Source of the DNA: Candidatus Fraserbacteria bacterium RBG_16_55_9 | GTDB lineage: Bacteria > Bipolaricaulota > Bipolaricaulia > RBG-16-55-9 | Length of the DNA: 10,618 nucleotides | NCBI GenBank assembly: GCA_001778455.1 | Contig: MFGX01000109.1 | Coordinates: 17,021-27,638, forward strand | Direction: 5' to 3' | Part shown: positions 1 through 5,905 of the stretch, piece after piece | Numbering within the stretch: position 1 is the stretch's first letter | Layout: every line of letters begins with the position of its first letter | Position numbers and translations under genes: made by a program | The notes under the pieces: generated by a model | What the model was told of the DNA's origin: nothing | Seen by the model: only the letters and a program-made list of their open reading frames with translations | Databases searched by the model: none

Positions 1-457
1 CCCGTGCGCTCAAACCCAAAGGCGCGCCCGCGCGCTCCCGGCGGAACTGATTCGGTGAGAATTGCATCGCGGAGAGGGCCGCGGGCCCCGCGGCCGATCC
101 AACCGAGCGTCCTGGCCGCCATGACCAGCGGCCAGCCAGCAGCTGCCGCAAAGGCGCCTACAGTGAGCCCTGTCAGCACATACCCTCCGACGACGATTGG
201 CTTGCGCTTGGTGACCCGGTCACCGATCCAGCCAGCGAGTAGCTTGGCCGTGCTGGAGAGGCCATCCGCCAACCCTCAACCGCTCCAAGCATAGCCGCTG
301 AGATGCCCAACGCGGCAAAGAATAGTGGAAGGATCGCCGTGGCAATCTCGTGCCCTGTGTCGCTGAGGAAGCTCGTCAGGGCCATGCCCCAGACGTTGCG
401 TGTAAGCCACCCGGAGCGCTGCTTAGCTTTCAACGTGTCGTCAATCTTGTTTACCAT
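1..457 (-). pseudogene. MFS transporter, N-terminal part, frameshifted and cut by the window edge
   Basis: This is the start of a 12-TM major facilitator superfamily permease; the substrate cannot be told. Residues 1-62 from ATG 457 hold a cytoplasmic N-terminus and the first membrane segment, including LTSFLSDTGHEIATAILP, typical of one MFS subgroup. Near 269-283 the frame breaks. The original frame soon stops at 173, while the next frame continues to the left edge with excellent MFS sequence: LADGLSSTAKL, the loop 2-3 motif AGWIGDRVTKRKP, then GWIGRGARGPLRDA. One missing G in GAGGGTTGG on the coding strand would join the two frames. Either the gene is broken or the base was lost in sequencing. 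No good Shine-Dalgarno lies before ATG 457. The gene lies 48 bp after the MoxR-type operon, on the same strand, and may or may not share its transcript. About 150 of roughly 400 expected residues are visible. Confidence 0.8.
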
Positions 458-505
458 ATATTGGTATATTCGCGCTCTTGATAAATCACGTCGCCAATTG
501 GCTCT

Positions 506-949
506 TCAAGGTTTATTAGTGTCGCGCTCGGCTTCCTGGTTCACAATGCGCTCCATCGCCAGCACAAGTCTGATAAGCTGCTCCAAGTACGGATCAAGAG
601 CCGATTCGAGGCGCGGGTCGACCTCACCGAATCGGCGGAGCTTGCGCGACCGGCTGTTCTCCAGTGCCACCCAAAGCGTAGACAGCTCGCCCTGCAGGAG
701 TCGGCTGACCCGCTTCGGCTCTCGCTGGAAATAAAAGCGCTCATCCAGTTGGGCCACTATCCTGCCCACCTGTTGCGACAGCTCCCGCAGCTCTTTCATT
801 TCGTCTGCGGTCAAATCGTTAATCAAGGTATGGAGCCTGCCATGATCTCGTGCTCGGACGAGTCGGCGCGCAAGCGCCATCGCATCCTCAGTAGAGCGCA
901 ACACGATTGACAGCCAATCCTTCTGCTGGCGGTTGAGCAACCCATCCAT
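506..949 (-). CDS. Uncharacterised soluble helical protein, last gene of the MoxR-DUF58 run
   Basis: I do not recognise this family. From ATG 949 the product has 147 residues. It has no signal peptide or membrane segment and is strongly charged, with long predicted helices around residues 10-35, 48-72, 80-102 and 113-142. The central stretch (LTADEMKELRELSQQVGRI, 46-64) looks amphipathic and could mediate protein contacts. There are no cysteines and no obvious catalytic motif. ATG 949 is preferred because GGAG lies six bases upstream; an in-frame TTG at 961, itself preceded by AGAGGA, would add four residues. It begins about 22 bp after the stop of the multi-TM gene and is probably co-transcribed with it. 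By position it could be a cytoplasmic partner of the MoxR-DUF58 system, but this is inference from context only. Confidence 0.75.
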   Translation of the reverse strand: MDGLLNRQQKDWLSIVLRSTEDAMALARRLVRARDHGRLHTLINDLTADEMKELRELSQQVGRIVAQLDERFYFQREPKRVSRLLQGELSTLWVALENSRSRKLRRFGEVDPRLESALDPYLEQLIRLVLAMERIVNQEAERDTNKP

Positions 950-971
950 AGCTTTCTCCAACCCTTTCCTC

Positions 972-1439
972 TCATACGCGACTTGCGCAACGCAAGCCGA
1001 ACAACAAAGCGCCAGCCCCTAGAGATGCCAAGGTCAACGCCATGGGAAAGCTCAAAGTCACCGGAAGATAGAGAGCCAGGGCCGAGCTGGCCGTGTAGAG
1101 CAAGGCTAGCCCTCCGAGCCGGGAGACGACAGAAAGCAATCGATCCGCCGAGGAGGCGCGCACGCACACCCAGAAGATGAGCGTCGCAATCACCGCGAGG
1201 CCCAGCAAGAAGCTGTTCGCGTTTATAAGCGCCCCCCAGCTTGCGGCAGCGGTCGCAAGAACCAGCATGAGCGAGGACCAGTAGCTGCTCCGCTGCTCAG
1301 ATTTCAAAGCCGCAAAACCGAGCAACACGTTCACCAAAGCGGGCAGATAGCCGATTGGCTGGCCGTGGAGGCCGAAGGCGAGAGCGAAGAATCCTGAACT
1401 TGCGAGCAAGATTGCTAAGCCTAGCGCATGGAGCGCCAT
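972..1439 (-). CDS. Small multi-spanning membrane protein of unknown function
   Basis: The product is 155 residues, almost entirely hydrophobic, with five or six predicted membrane segments at about 4-23, 28-45, 54-72, 76-95, 105-125 and 129-149. Loops are short; the longest (about 96-105, RASSADRLLS) is polar with two arginines. I see no domain that assigns a function. ATG 1439 is chosen over an in-frame GTG at 1448 because AGGAGG sits eight bases before the ATG, whereas the GTG overlaps that Shine-Dalgarno. The start lies inside the DUF58 gene, overlapping its end by 19 bp, which points to translational coupling. MoxR-DUF58 clusters in other organisms, including haloarchaeal ones, often carry an extra multi-TM protein of no known activity. 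This may be a functional equivalent, though sequence relationship is not shown. Confidence 0.82.
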   Translation of the reverse strand: MALHALGLAILLASSGFFALAFGLHGQPIGYLPALVNVLLGFAALKSEQRSSYWSSLMLVLATAAASWGALINANSFLLGLAVIATLIFWVCVRASSADRLLSVVSRLGGLALLYTASSALALYLPVTLSFPMALTLASLGAGALLFGLRCASRV

Positions 1440-2734
1440 CGCGCCCACCTCCTGCCGAGCGCTCCCTGAAGTGCGGCCCGCAGCGGGTGCTCAATATCCC
1501 AATCGACGACCTGGATGCCAGCACGCCTCAGCTGAGTAAGCACAGTCTCACGCTCCAGCCTCGCGATCCGCTCGGCCAACTCCACAGCTGCAACGCGGCG
1601 ATCCAGCCGCTTCATCTCATAATTGATCGGGTCCGGGCTGATGAGCAACACCTGATAGCCCTGAGCGCGCAGATGCTTCAGGAAAGGCACATCTTCTTCC
1701 AGGAGCGGACTGACGATCACGATTTGTGAGCCTCTTGGGAACAGTCGGACCGGCAAGTTGTCCAGCTCGGCAAAGACCGCGCTGTTCCCCAAGCTCACAG
1801 GAGTCAGAGACTCCAGAATCTTCTGCTCCTGGAGTTTCCCGTAGCCCGGAACAGCCCACGCCAGAAAATCCCCATAGGTCAGCAGCGCTACCCGATTGCC
1901 CAAGCGCAAGAGCAAGCGAGCCAGGGAAGCGGCAGCCCTCACAGCCGCTTCGAACAGGGCCCGATCACCGTCTTGCACATAACTGGCCTGCCGCGCATCG
2001 AGGACGATGCCGACGTCAGCGGCACGTTCCTGCTCGAAGGCATTTGTAATGAGCTGGGCTTGCGCTGAAGCCTCGCGGCGGGCGCTCGCCTTCCAGTTGA
2101 TCCAGCGCAGCTCATCGCCTGGCTGATACTGGCGAGTGCCAAAGAATTCGACTCCGGCACCGCTCTCGCGTGCCTTGACTGTCCCGGCGTAGACCCGCGT
2201 ACGACGCGGACGTATACTAATCTCTTCCAGCTTTTCATAGCCAGGCAAAACCGCAAGACGTCCCAGCGCTGGCAGGTCCAGCTCCAAGCAAGTGAGGCCA
2301 AGCCAGTCTGTGACGCTCGCATGCACGTTGGAGAATGTGAAGAGGCCGCGCTCGGCACTGGCGGTATACTCCCAGCGCAGGGTTTCTCCTGCAGCCAGCG
2401 GACCAGAGCGATACGGTTCGCCACGCACAAGCTTTAGCCCTGACGGAGCCCTATCTACCAGCTGCACTTGATCCAGGCGTTCCCCTGCATTCAGGACCGC
2501 TAGCGTAACAGAGATTTCTTCACTGCCCTGCGCCTGCTCACGACTGAGCCATCGTTGAGCGTTGAGGCGCACATTCTGCGGGTTCGGGCTCGTGTAAATG
2601 CCAACCGCCAGCGTGATCAGAAAGGGCAGTGCTAGAGCGATGAACGTACCCTGACGCAGTGCCAAGCCCAAGATGATCAGAGCCAGAGCCAGCCCCATGA
2701 CCAGCCGCCATCCGTTTGTCCGCTTCATCGTCAT
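1421..2734 (-). CDS. DUF58 domain protein with vWA-like fold, membrane-anchored
   Basis: The 437-residue product starts with two closely spaced hydrophobic segments (about 12-27 and 29-47). A beta-rich region follows (about 55-165), resembling the extracytoplasmic or linker part of DUF58 proteins. The DUF58 signature is at 192-218: GVEFFGTRQYQPGD followed by LRWINWKASAR. A von Willebrand factor A-like half begins near 238. Its metal-site motif is degenerate: DARQAS at 246-251 instead of DxSxS, so metal binding may be weak or absent. DUF58 proteins are nearly always encoded beside MoxR ATPases and are thought to act with them in assembling or activating envelope or secreted proteins. The gene starts 6 bp after the MoxR stop. 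ATG 2734 and ATG 2728 are both possible; neither has a strong Shine-Dalgarno, which suggests re-initiation after MoxR. Confidence 0.95.
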   Translation of the reverse strand: MTMKRTNGWRLVMGLALALIILGLALRQGTFIALALPFLITLAVGIYTSPNPQNVRLNAQRWLSREQAQGSEEISVTLAVLNAGERLDQVQLVDRAPSGLKLVRGEPYRSGPLAAGETLRWEYTASAERGLFTFSNVHASVTDWLGLTCLELDLPALGRLAVLPGYEKLEEISIRPRRTRVYAGTVKARESGAGVEFFGTRQYQPGDELRWINWKASARREASAQAQLITNAFEQERAADVGIVLDARQASYVQDGDRALFEAAVRAAASLARLLLRLGNRVALLTYGDFLAWAVPGYGKLQEQKILESLTPVSLGNSAVFAELDNLPVRLFPRGSQIVIVSPLLEEDVPFLKHLRAQGYQVLLISPDPINYEMKRLDRRVAAVELAERIARLERETVLTQLRRAGIQVVDWDIEHPLRAALQGALGRRWARWRSMR

Positions 2735-2740
2735 GAAGGC

Positions 2741-3697
2741 TCATTCAACCTTGGGAACAGGCACTCTGCGCACGATGCGCTCGATGACACTACCGATCGG
2801 GATATCTCGGGCCCACATGTCCGGCTTGAGGATCAGCCGATGGGCCAAAACCGACTCGACGACGGACTTTATATCGTCGGGGATGACGTACTCACGGCCA
2901 TCCAGAGCAGCACTGGCCCGCGACAATTTGAGCAGAGCCAGCGAAGCACGGGGGCTGGCACCCAGCTGGATCTGTTCATCGCTTCGGCTAGCCTCGACGA
3001 TGGATACGATATACTCGACTAGGTCCCGATGGATGTGGATGGACTCGGCAACGCGACGCATTTCCATCAGCTCAGCAGGCGTAGTGACCGTCTGCAACTC
3101 GACTTCATCTGTTCCACGCTCCTGGCGGCGCAGCAGGATCTCCGCCTCCTTCTCATGGCTGGGATAGCCGACCCCGAGTTTCATCAAGAAACGGTCTAGC
3201 TGGGCCTCGGGCAGCGGGAAAGTCCCCTCGAATTCGATTGGGTTTTGCGTGGCCATGACTATGAACGGCTGAGGCAGCGGCAGCGTCTCACCCTCAAGCG
3301 TTACTTGGTATTCTTGCATCGCTTCGAGCAGCGCCGATTGTGTCTTAGGAGAAGCCCGGTTGATCTCATCTGCCAGGATGATGTTCGCGAAGATCGGCCC
3401 TTTGCGCAGCAAGAACTCCCCGGACTTGCGGTCGAAGATGTAAGCTCCGGTGACGTCACCGGGCAGCAGGTCCGGCGTGAACTGGATGCGCTTGAACTCC
3501 AGGCCCAGTGCGCGGGCAAAGCTCTTGGCGATGAGGGTTTTGGCCAAGCCAGGGTAGTCCTCGAAAAGCAAGTGCCCACCGGCAAGCACGGCGAACATCA
3601 CGCGCTTGAGCAGGGGCCGCTTGCCTATGACGGCCTTCTCGACTTCTGTGATGATGCGCTCGGCCTTCTCAGTCAGCATGCTGACGTTGGTGATCAT
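2741..3697 (-). CDS. MoxR-family AAA+ ATPase
   Basis: This is a 318-residue MoxR-type AAA+ ATPase, the usual family length, presumably acting as a chaperone-like ATPase on or with the DUF58 protein. Visible motifs: the MoxR form of Walker A, EDYPGLAKT (46-54); Walker B IILADE (106-111) followed by INRASPKTQ; sensor 1 in ATQNP (Asn 152); the arginine-finger region EAQLDRF (164-170); sensor 2 GASPRA (245-250). All ATPase residues look intact. The reading frame is open to 3826, but that extension is low-complexity and unlike MoxR. ATG 3697 is chosen because AGGAG lies ten bases upstream and the protein then begins in the usual place before the IGK motif. ATG 3679 is a weaker alternative. The start lies 29 bp inside the preceding small membrane protein gene, indicating coupled translation. 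Confidence 0.96.
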   Translation of the reverse strand: MITNVSMLTEKAERIITEVEKAVIGKRPLLKRVMFAVLAGGHLLFEDYPGLAKTLIAKSFARALGLEFKRIQFTPDLLPGDVTGAYIFDRKSGEFLLRKGPIFANIILADEINRASPKTQSALLEAMQEYQVTLEGETLPLPQPFIVMATQNPIEFEGTFPLPEAQLDRFLMKLGVGYPSHEKEAEILLRRQERGTDEVELQTVTTPAELMEMRRVAESIHIHRDLVEYIVSIVEASRSDEQIQLGASPRASLALLKLSRASAALDGREYVIPDDIKSVVESVLAHRLILKPDMWARDIPIGSVIERIVRRVPVPKVE

Positions 3698-4292
3698 CGT
3701 CGTAAGGCTCCTCTCGGGAATAGTCTTCCAGTGATTGGACAGCTTTTTGCAGTAACTGCTGGAACTGGCCATTGCCTCCATGCCTCCCCAGCAATTTGTG
3801 GGCGAGTTGAGTGAGAATGGGCACACGCATGGGCCGGTTGTCTCTTAAGAATTGCTCCAGGCGGGCGTGTCCTGACCAGTCTCCCGCGTTCACCCGCTCG
3901 CGCGCTCTCCCCTCGGGAACCCCTTGTCGAATCGCGACTACCCGGAAGGCCACGCCGCGCAAGTCCTGCCGGAGCTTGTTCTGGAGGAAGTTACTTTGCT
4001 CTGCCCCCGTGATTTCGTTTACCAGCTCCTGAACGCGGCCAACATTTCGCCTTTGACTCATGACTGTCATTCTTTCACGCACTCGGTGAGCACGCCCTTT
4101 TCGCTCTCTTAGGGCGACGGACAATGCCGCCATCGCAAGGACAACTACCAGTATTGACCAGTAGAGCAGATCGGGCAGGGCCATGAGCAGAGGCCACACG
4201 CGCCACAGCAGCAGGCCGGCAATGGAAGACAGCAACAGTAGGCCGGTAGCAAGCGTGATAGATCTAAGGCGCTGTCCCCAGGATTCGTTCAT
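3669..4292 (-). CDS. Two-TM membrane protein with cytoplasmic C-terminal domain, MoxR-cluster associated
   Basis: The 207-residue product has a short basic N-terminus, two membrane segments (about 13-33 and 41-61), then a charged cytoplasmic domain of roughly 145 residues. In that domain ARERVNAGDWSGHARLEQFL (130-149) resembles the 'G-W-t-d-d-x-A-x-x-F-L' element I recall from small membrane proteins placed between DUF4129 and DUF58 genes in archaeal and bacterial MoxR clusters. This recall is not a database result. The first 26 residues after TM2 are rich in Arg (RERKGRAHRVRER), giving a clear positive-inside signal. ATG 4292 overlaps the upstream stop in an ATGA arrangement and has GGGAGG seven bases upstream. 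The C-terminus is acidic and histidine-rich (EEPYDDDHQRQHAD). Biochemical function is unknown. Context places it as an inner-membrane partner of MoxR and DUF58. Confidence 0.88.
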   Translation of the reverse strand: MNESWGQRLRSITLATGLLLLSSIAGLLLWRVWPLLMALPDLLYWSILVVVLAMAALSVALRERKGRAHRVRERMTVMSQRRNVGRVQELVNEITGAEQSNFLQNKLRQDLRGVAFRVVAIRQGVPEGRARERVNAGDWSGHARLEQFLRDNRPMRVPILTQLAHKLLGRHGGNGQFQQLLQKAVQSLEDYSREEPYDDDHQRQHAD

Positions 4293-5233
4293 GGTCGGTC
4301 CTCCCGATAGGCCTGCTCAATGGCTTGGAGGCAGGTGAGGGATTCGCGCCGCTCTGTCTCATCCGCCGCATGCTCTCCATACCGCACACGCTCGAAGAGC
4401 CGGGTGAGCTGCGTGACATATTCGCTTTCCACACCGATTTTCTCTAGCTGTTCTTCAAACTCGCGTGCTGTCAGCTCGCGGAGATGTTGCTCTGCCAGAT
4501 TCGCCCGCTTCTGGAGAATCCGGCTCATATCCCGATACGCTCTCAGCACTACGTCTTGAAGATCGGAGCCAGCTTCGATCTCCCTGATGGCCGATTCTGC
4601 CACGGAAGCGATCTCTTTGCGGCCGTCGCTGAGCACAAGCCGCTCGGCCTTGCGCAGCCAGATGAACCAGGCGAGCCCGCTGAACAGGAAGACAGCTGCC
4701 AGTATAGCCAGCAGAACCCCCAGCCAAGTATCAATCCCCAATGCAGGGTTGCCTATGGGCAATTCTGTTGAGGGTTGATTGGTGGGTGGCGAGTTCGGAG
4801 GCGGCAACGGCAGCTCCGTTTGTGCTGCTGGCTGCCCCATGTGCTGCAATTGGGGCAATGCCCATCGAATGAAGGCAAAGACAGCAGCTACCAGCAGAGC
4901 GAGAACGATCCAGGCGACCCAGCGTCCCTCACGGGGCTGTTCATGAACCAGCTCATACTCCGCATTGCGGCGCCGCCTGTAGAGCCGACGCACTAGGACG
5001 ACTATTAAAGCCAGTACAATCAACAGGGCATCCAGCCACAACCAGAAAACATCGGGTGAGGAAATGGGTGCTCCCAGCGCAGGCGAGGAGGTAGGACCCG
5101 TAGGTGGAGACAGCAGTTGCTGGAGATCACCGACGCTGAAGCGAACCGTGGAGAGTCCCGCGGCCAGCACCAGCATGGCTGCGGTCGCCAGGCTCATGGT
5201 TATCAGAAGGCCACGTTTGCGCTGTTCGTTCAT
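4289..5233 (-). CDS. Four-TM membrane protein with C-terminal DUF4129 domain
   Basis: From ATG 5233 the product has 314 residues. Membrane segments lie at about 8-27, 62-82, 104-125 and 169-193, with RRLYRRRR (83-90) marking a cytoplasmic loop. Both extracytoplasmic loops (about 28-61 and 126-168) are rich in Pro and Ser. The cytoplasmic tail (about 205-313) carries DUF4129 features: RAYRDMSRIL, then LTAREFEEQL, then LTRLFERVRYGE. In TgpA-type proteins DUF4129 follows a transglutaminase domain; here that outside domain is replaced by a proline-rich linker. The frame is open to a TTG at 5356 with ATGs at 5347 and 5341. I chose 5233 because GAGAGG lies nine bases upstream, the protein then starts with a normal signal anchor, and the predicted transcription start (about 5353) leaves almost no leader for the upstream starts. 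It is the first gene of the MoxR-DUF58 operon. Confidence 0.88.
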   Translation of the reverse strand: MNEQRKRGLLITMSLATAAMLVLAAGLSTVRFSVGDLQQLLSPPTGPTSSPALGAPISSPDVFWLWLDALLIVLALIVVLVRRLYRRRRNAEYELVHEQPREGRWVAWIVLALLVAAVFAFIRWALPQLQHMGQPAAQTELPLPPPNSPPTNQPSTELPIGNPALGIDTWLGVLLAILAAVFLFSGLAWFIWLRKAERLVLSDGRKEIASVAESAIREIEAGSDLQDVVLRAYRDMSRILQKRANLAEQHLRELTAREFEEQLEKIGVESEYVTQLTRLFERVRYGEHAADETERRESLTCLQAIEQAYREDRP

Positions 5234-5247
5234 AGATTCCAGCCTCT

Positions 5248-5305
5248 CAGTTACCTGATAAGCAAGAACTCCTACCCCTCGTGACGAGGTAGGAGTTATC
5301 AACTG
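5248..5305 (-). promoter_or_regulatory. Long bulged hairpin in the predicted 5' leader of the MoxR operon
   Basis: Complementary arms pair at 5248-5252 with 5301-5305, 5257-5261 with 5296-5300, 5269-5275 with 5289-5295, and 5278-5281 with 5285-5288, closing on a three-base loop. Bulges of four, five and two bases all lie on one side or the other. The fold ends just before the Shine-Dalgarno (GAGAGG) of the DUF4129 gene, so it could influence its translation. No U-tract follows on either strand, so it is not an ordinary terminator. I match it to no known riboswitch. If the true start codon is one of the upstream ones, this would instead be coding sequence. Confidence 0.5.
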
Positions 5306-5359
5306 CTCCAACTGCCGAGCAGTGGTTATAGCGAACTCCATCGCCATTTCTGCCAATGT

Positions 5360-5388
5360 ATTCTAGCGAGCAAGGCGGCCTTGGTCAA
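5360..5388 (-). promoter_or_regulatory. Predicted sigma70 promoter of the DUF4129-MoxR-DUF58 operon
   Basis: On the minus strand TTGACC (5388-5383) and TAGAAT (5365-5360) are separated by 17 bp, close to the sigma70 consensus in both boxes and spacing. The predicted transcript would start near 5353, giving a leader of about 120 nt before ATG 5233. The -35 box lies inside the CAAG/CTTG dyad block, so a protein bound there should block or modulate this promoter. Confidence 0.55.
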
Positions 5389-5404
5389 GCGCACTTGCCC
5401 AAGG
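5371..5404. promoter_or_regulatory. Candidate operator: alternating CAAG/CTTG half-sites with a 26-bp palindrome
   Basis: Five four-base half-sites alternate in orientation: CAAG 5371-5374, CTTG 5380-5383, CAAG 5386-5389, CTTG 5394-5397 and CAAG 5400-5403. Two tandem copies of CTTG-N2-CAAG (5380-5389 and 5394-5403) sit 14 bp apart. Together with flanking bases they form a palindrome at 5379-5404 in which 22 of 26 positions are symmetric. The block lies between the two divergent promoters, overlapping the minus-strand -35 box and ending four bases before the plus-strand -35 box. It is outside both predicted transcripts, which favours a DNA-binding site over an RNA structure. The regulator is unknown; I do not match the motif to OxyR, PerR, OhrR or Fur sites. 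Confidence 0.5.
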
Positions 5405-5407
5405 AGT

Positions 5408-5435
5408 TTGATTTGAGACTCTCGCAGGGTAGAAT
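5408..5435 (+). promoter_or_regulatory. Predicted sigma70 promoter of the peroxiredoxin gene
   Basis: TTGATT (5408-5413) and TAGAAT (5430-5435) are 16 bp apart. The transcript would begin near 5442 and give a leader of about 26 nt containing the Shine-Dalgarno GAGGTG five bases before ATG 5468. It is back-to-back with the promoter of the MoxR operon. Confidence 0.45.
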
Positions 5436-5467
5436 GACTCAACTCTTGGGACACCTGAGGTGACATT

Positions 5468-5905
5468 ATGCCAATAGAGAGCGGAGCGAAAGCATGGGCT
5501 GTAACATCACTCGATCAGGCAGGGAAGAAAGTCACGGTGGATCTTATGAAGCCAACGGTTCTCTACTTCTACCCTAAGGACGACACGCCGGGATGCACGA
5601 AAGAGGCTTGCGAGTTTCGCGATAACGCACACGAATTCAAGAAACTCGGAGCCCAGGTTTTTGGAGTCAGTACGGATACAGCCGAATCCCACAAGCAGTT
5701 CATCGACAAGTACGGTCTTACTTTTACGCTGTTGGCAGATCCGGATGCGAAGATTTCCCGATCCTATGGCGTATTAAGTGAGAAAGGTTACGCACAACGG
5801 GTGACGTATCTCATTCGAGAAGGGGTCGTCCGAAGGGTCTTCCTGAGTGTGAACCCGGTCGGTCATAGTCACGAAGTGCTCACGGCCCTAAGAGAGCTCA
5901 TCTAA
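5468..5905 (+). CDS. bcp: Thioredoxin-dependent peroxiredoxin, BCP/PrxQ subfamily
   Basis: This is a 145-residue cytoplasmic thiol peroxidase that reduces hydrogen peroxide and organic hydroperoxides with electrons from thioredoxin. The active site is YPKDDTPGCTKEACEFRD: peroxidatic Cys 43 and a second Cys five residues on (48), the arrangement of E. coli BCP where the second Cys is the resolving one. The Pro, Thr and Cys of the PxxxTxxC motif are intact, and VFGVSTDTAESHKQF and KYGLTFTLLADPDAKI follow as usual. The length is slightly short of the usual 150 or so; the C-terminus lacks any extension. ATG 5468 has GAGGTG five bases upstream. It is the only plus-strand gene here. It diverges from the MoxR operon, sharing its control region, and its last 8 bp overlap the convergent ABC gene. 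Confidence 0.97.
   Translation: MPIESGAKAWAVTSLDQAGKKVTVDLMKPTVLYFYPKDDTPGCTKEACEFRDNAHEFKKLGAQVFGVSTDTAESHKQFIDKYGLTFTLLADPDAKISRSYGVLSEKGYAQRVTYLIREGVVRRVFLSVNPVGHSHEVLTALRELI

Noticed and set aside
269..283. Programmed ribosomal frameshift in the MFS gene
   Set aside because: There is no slippery heptamer, and MFS permeases are not known to use recoding; a lost base is simpler.
3245..3814. Plus-strand open frame of 189 codons opposite MoxR
   Set aside because: It is the antisense shadow of conserved MoxR motifs; its composition (Arg, Gln, Leu) follows from the complementary codons.
3698..3826. 43-residue N-terminal extension of MoxR
   Set aside because: It is in frame but overlaps the two-TM gene further, has no MoxR-like sequence, and the Shine-Dalgarno supports ATG 3697.
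5267..5297. Strong hairpin as an intrinsic terminator
   Set aside because: Neither strand has a run of T after the stem, and it sits upstream of a gene start rather than after a gene end.
5234..5356. 41-residue N-terminal extension of the DUF4129 protein from TTG 5356
   Set aside because: The predicted promoter would start transcription at about this codon or after it, and the region is better explained as a structured leader; kept as an alternative because the frame is open.
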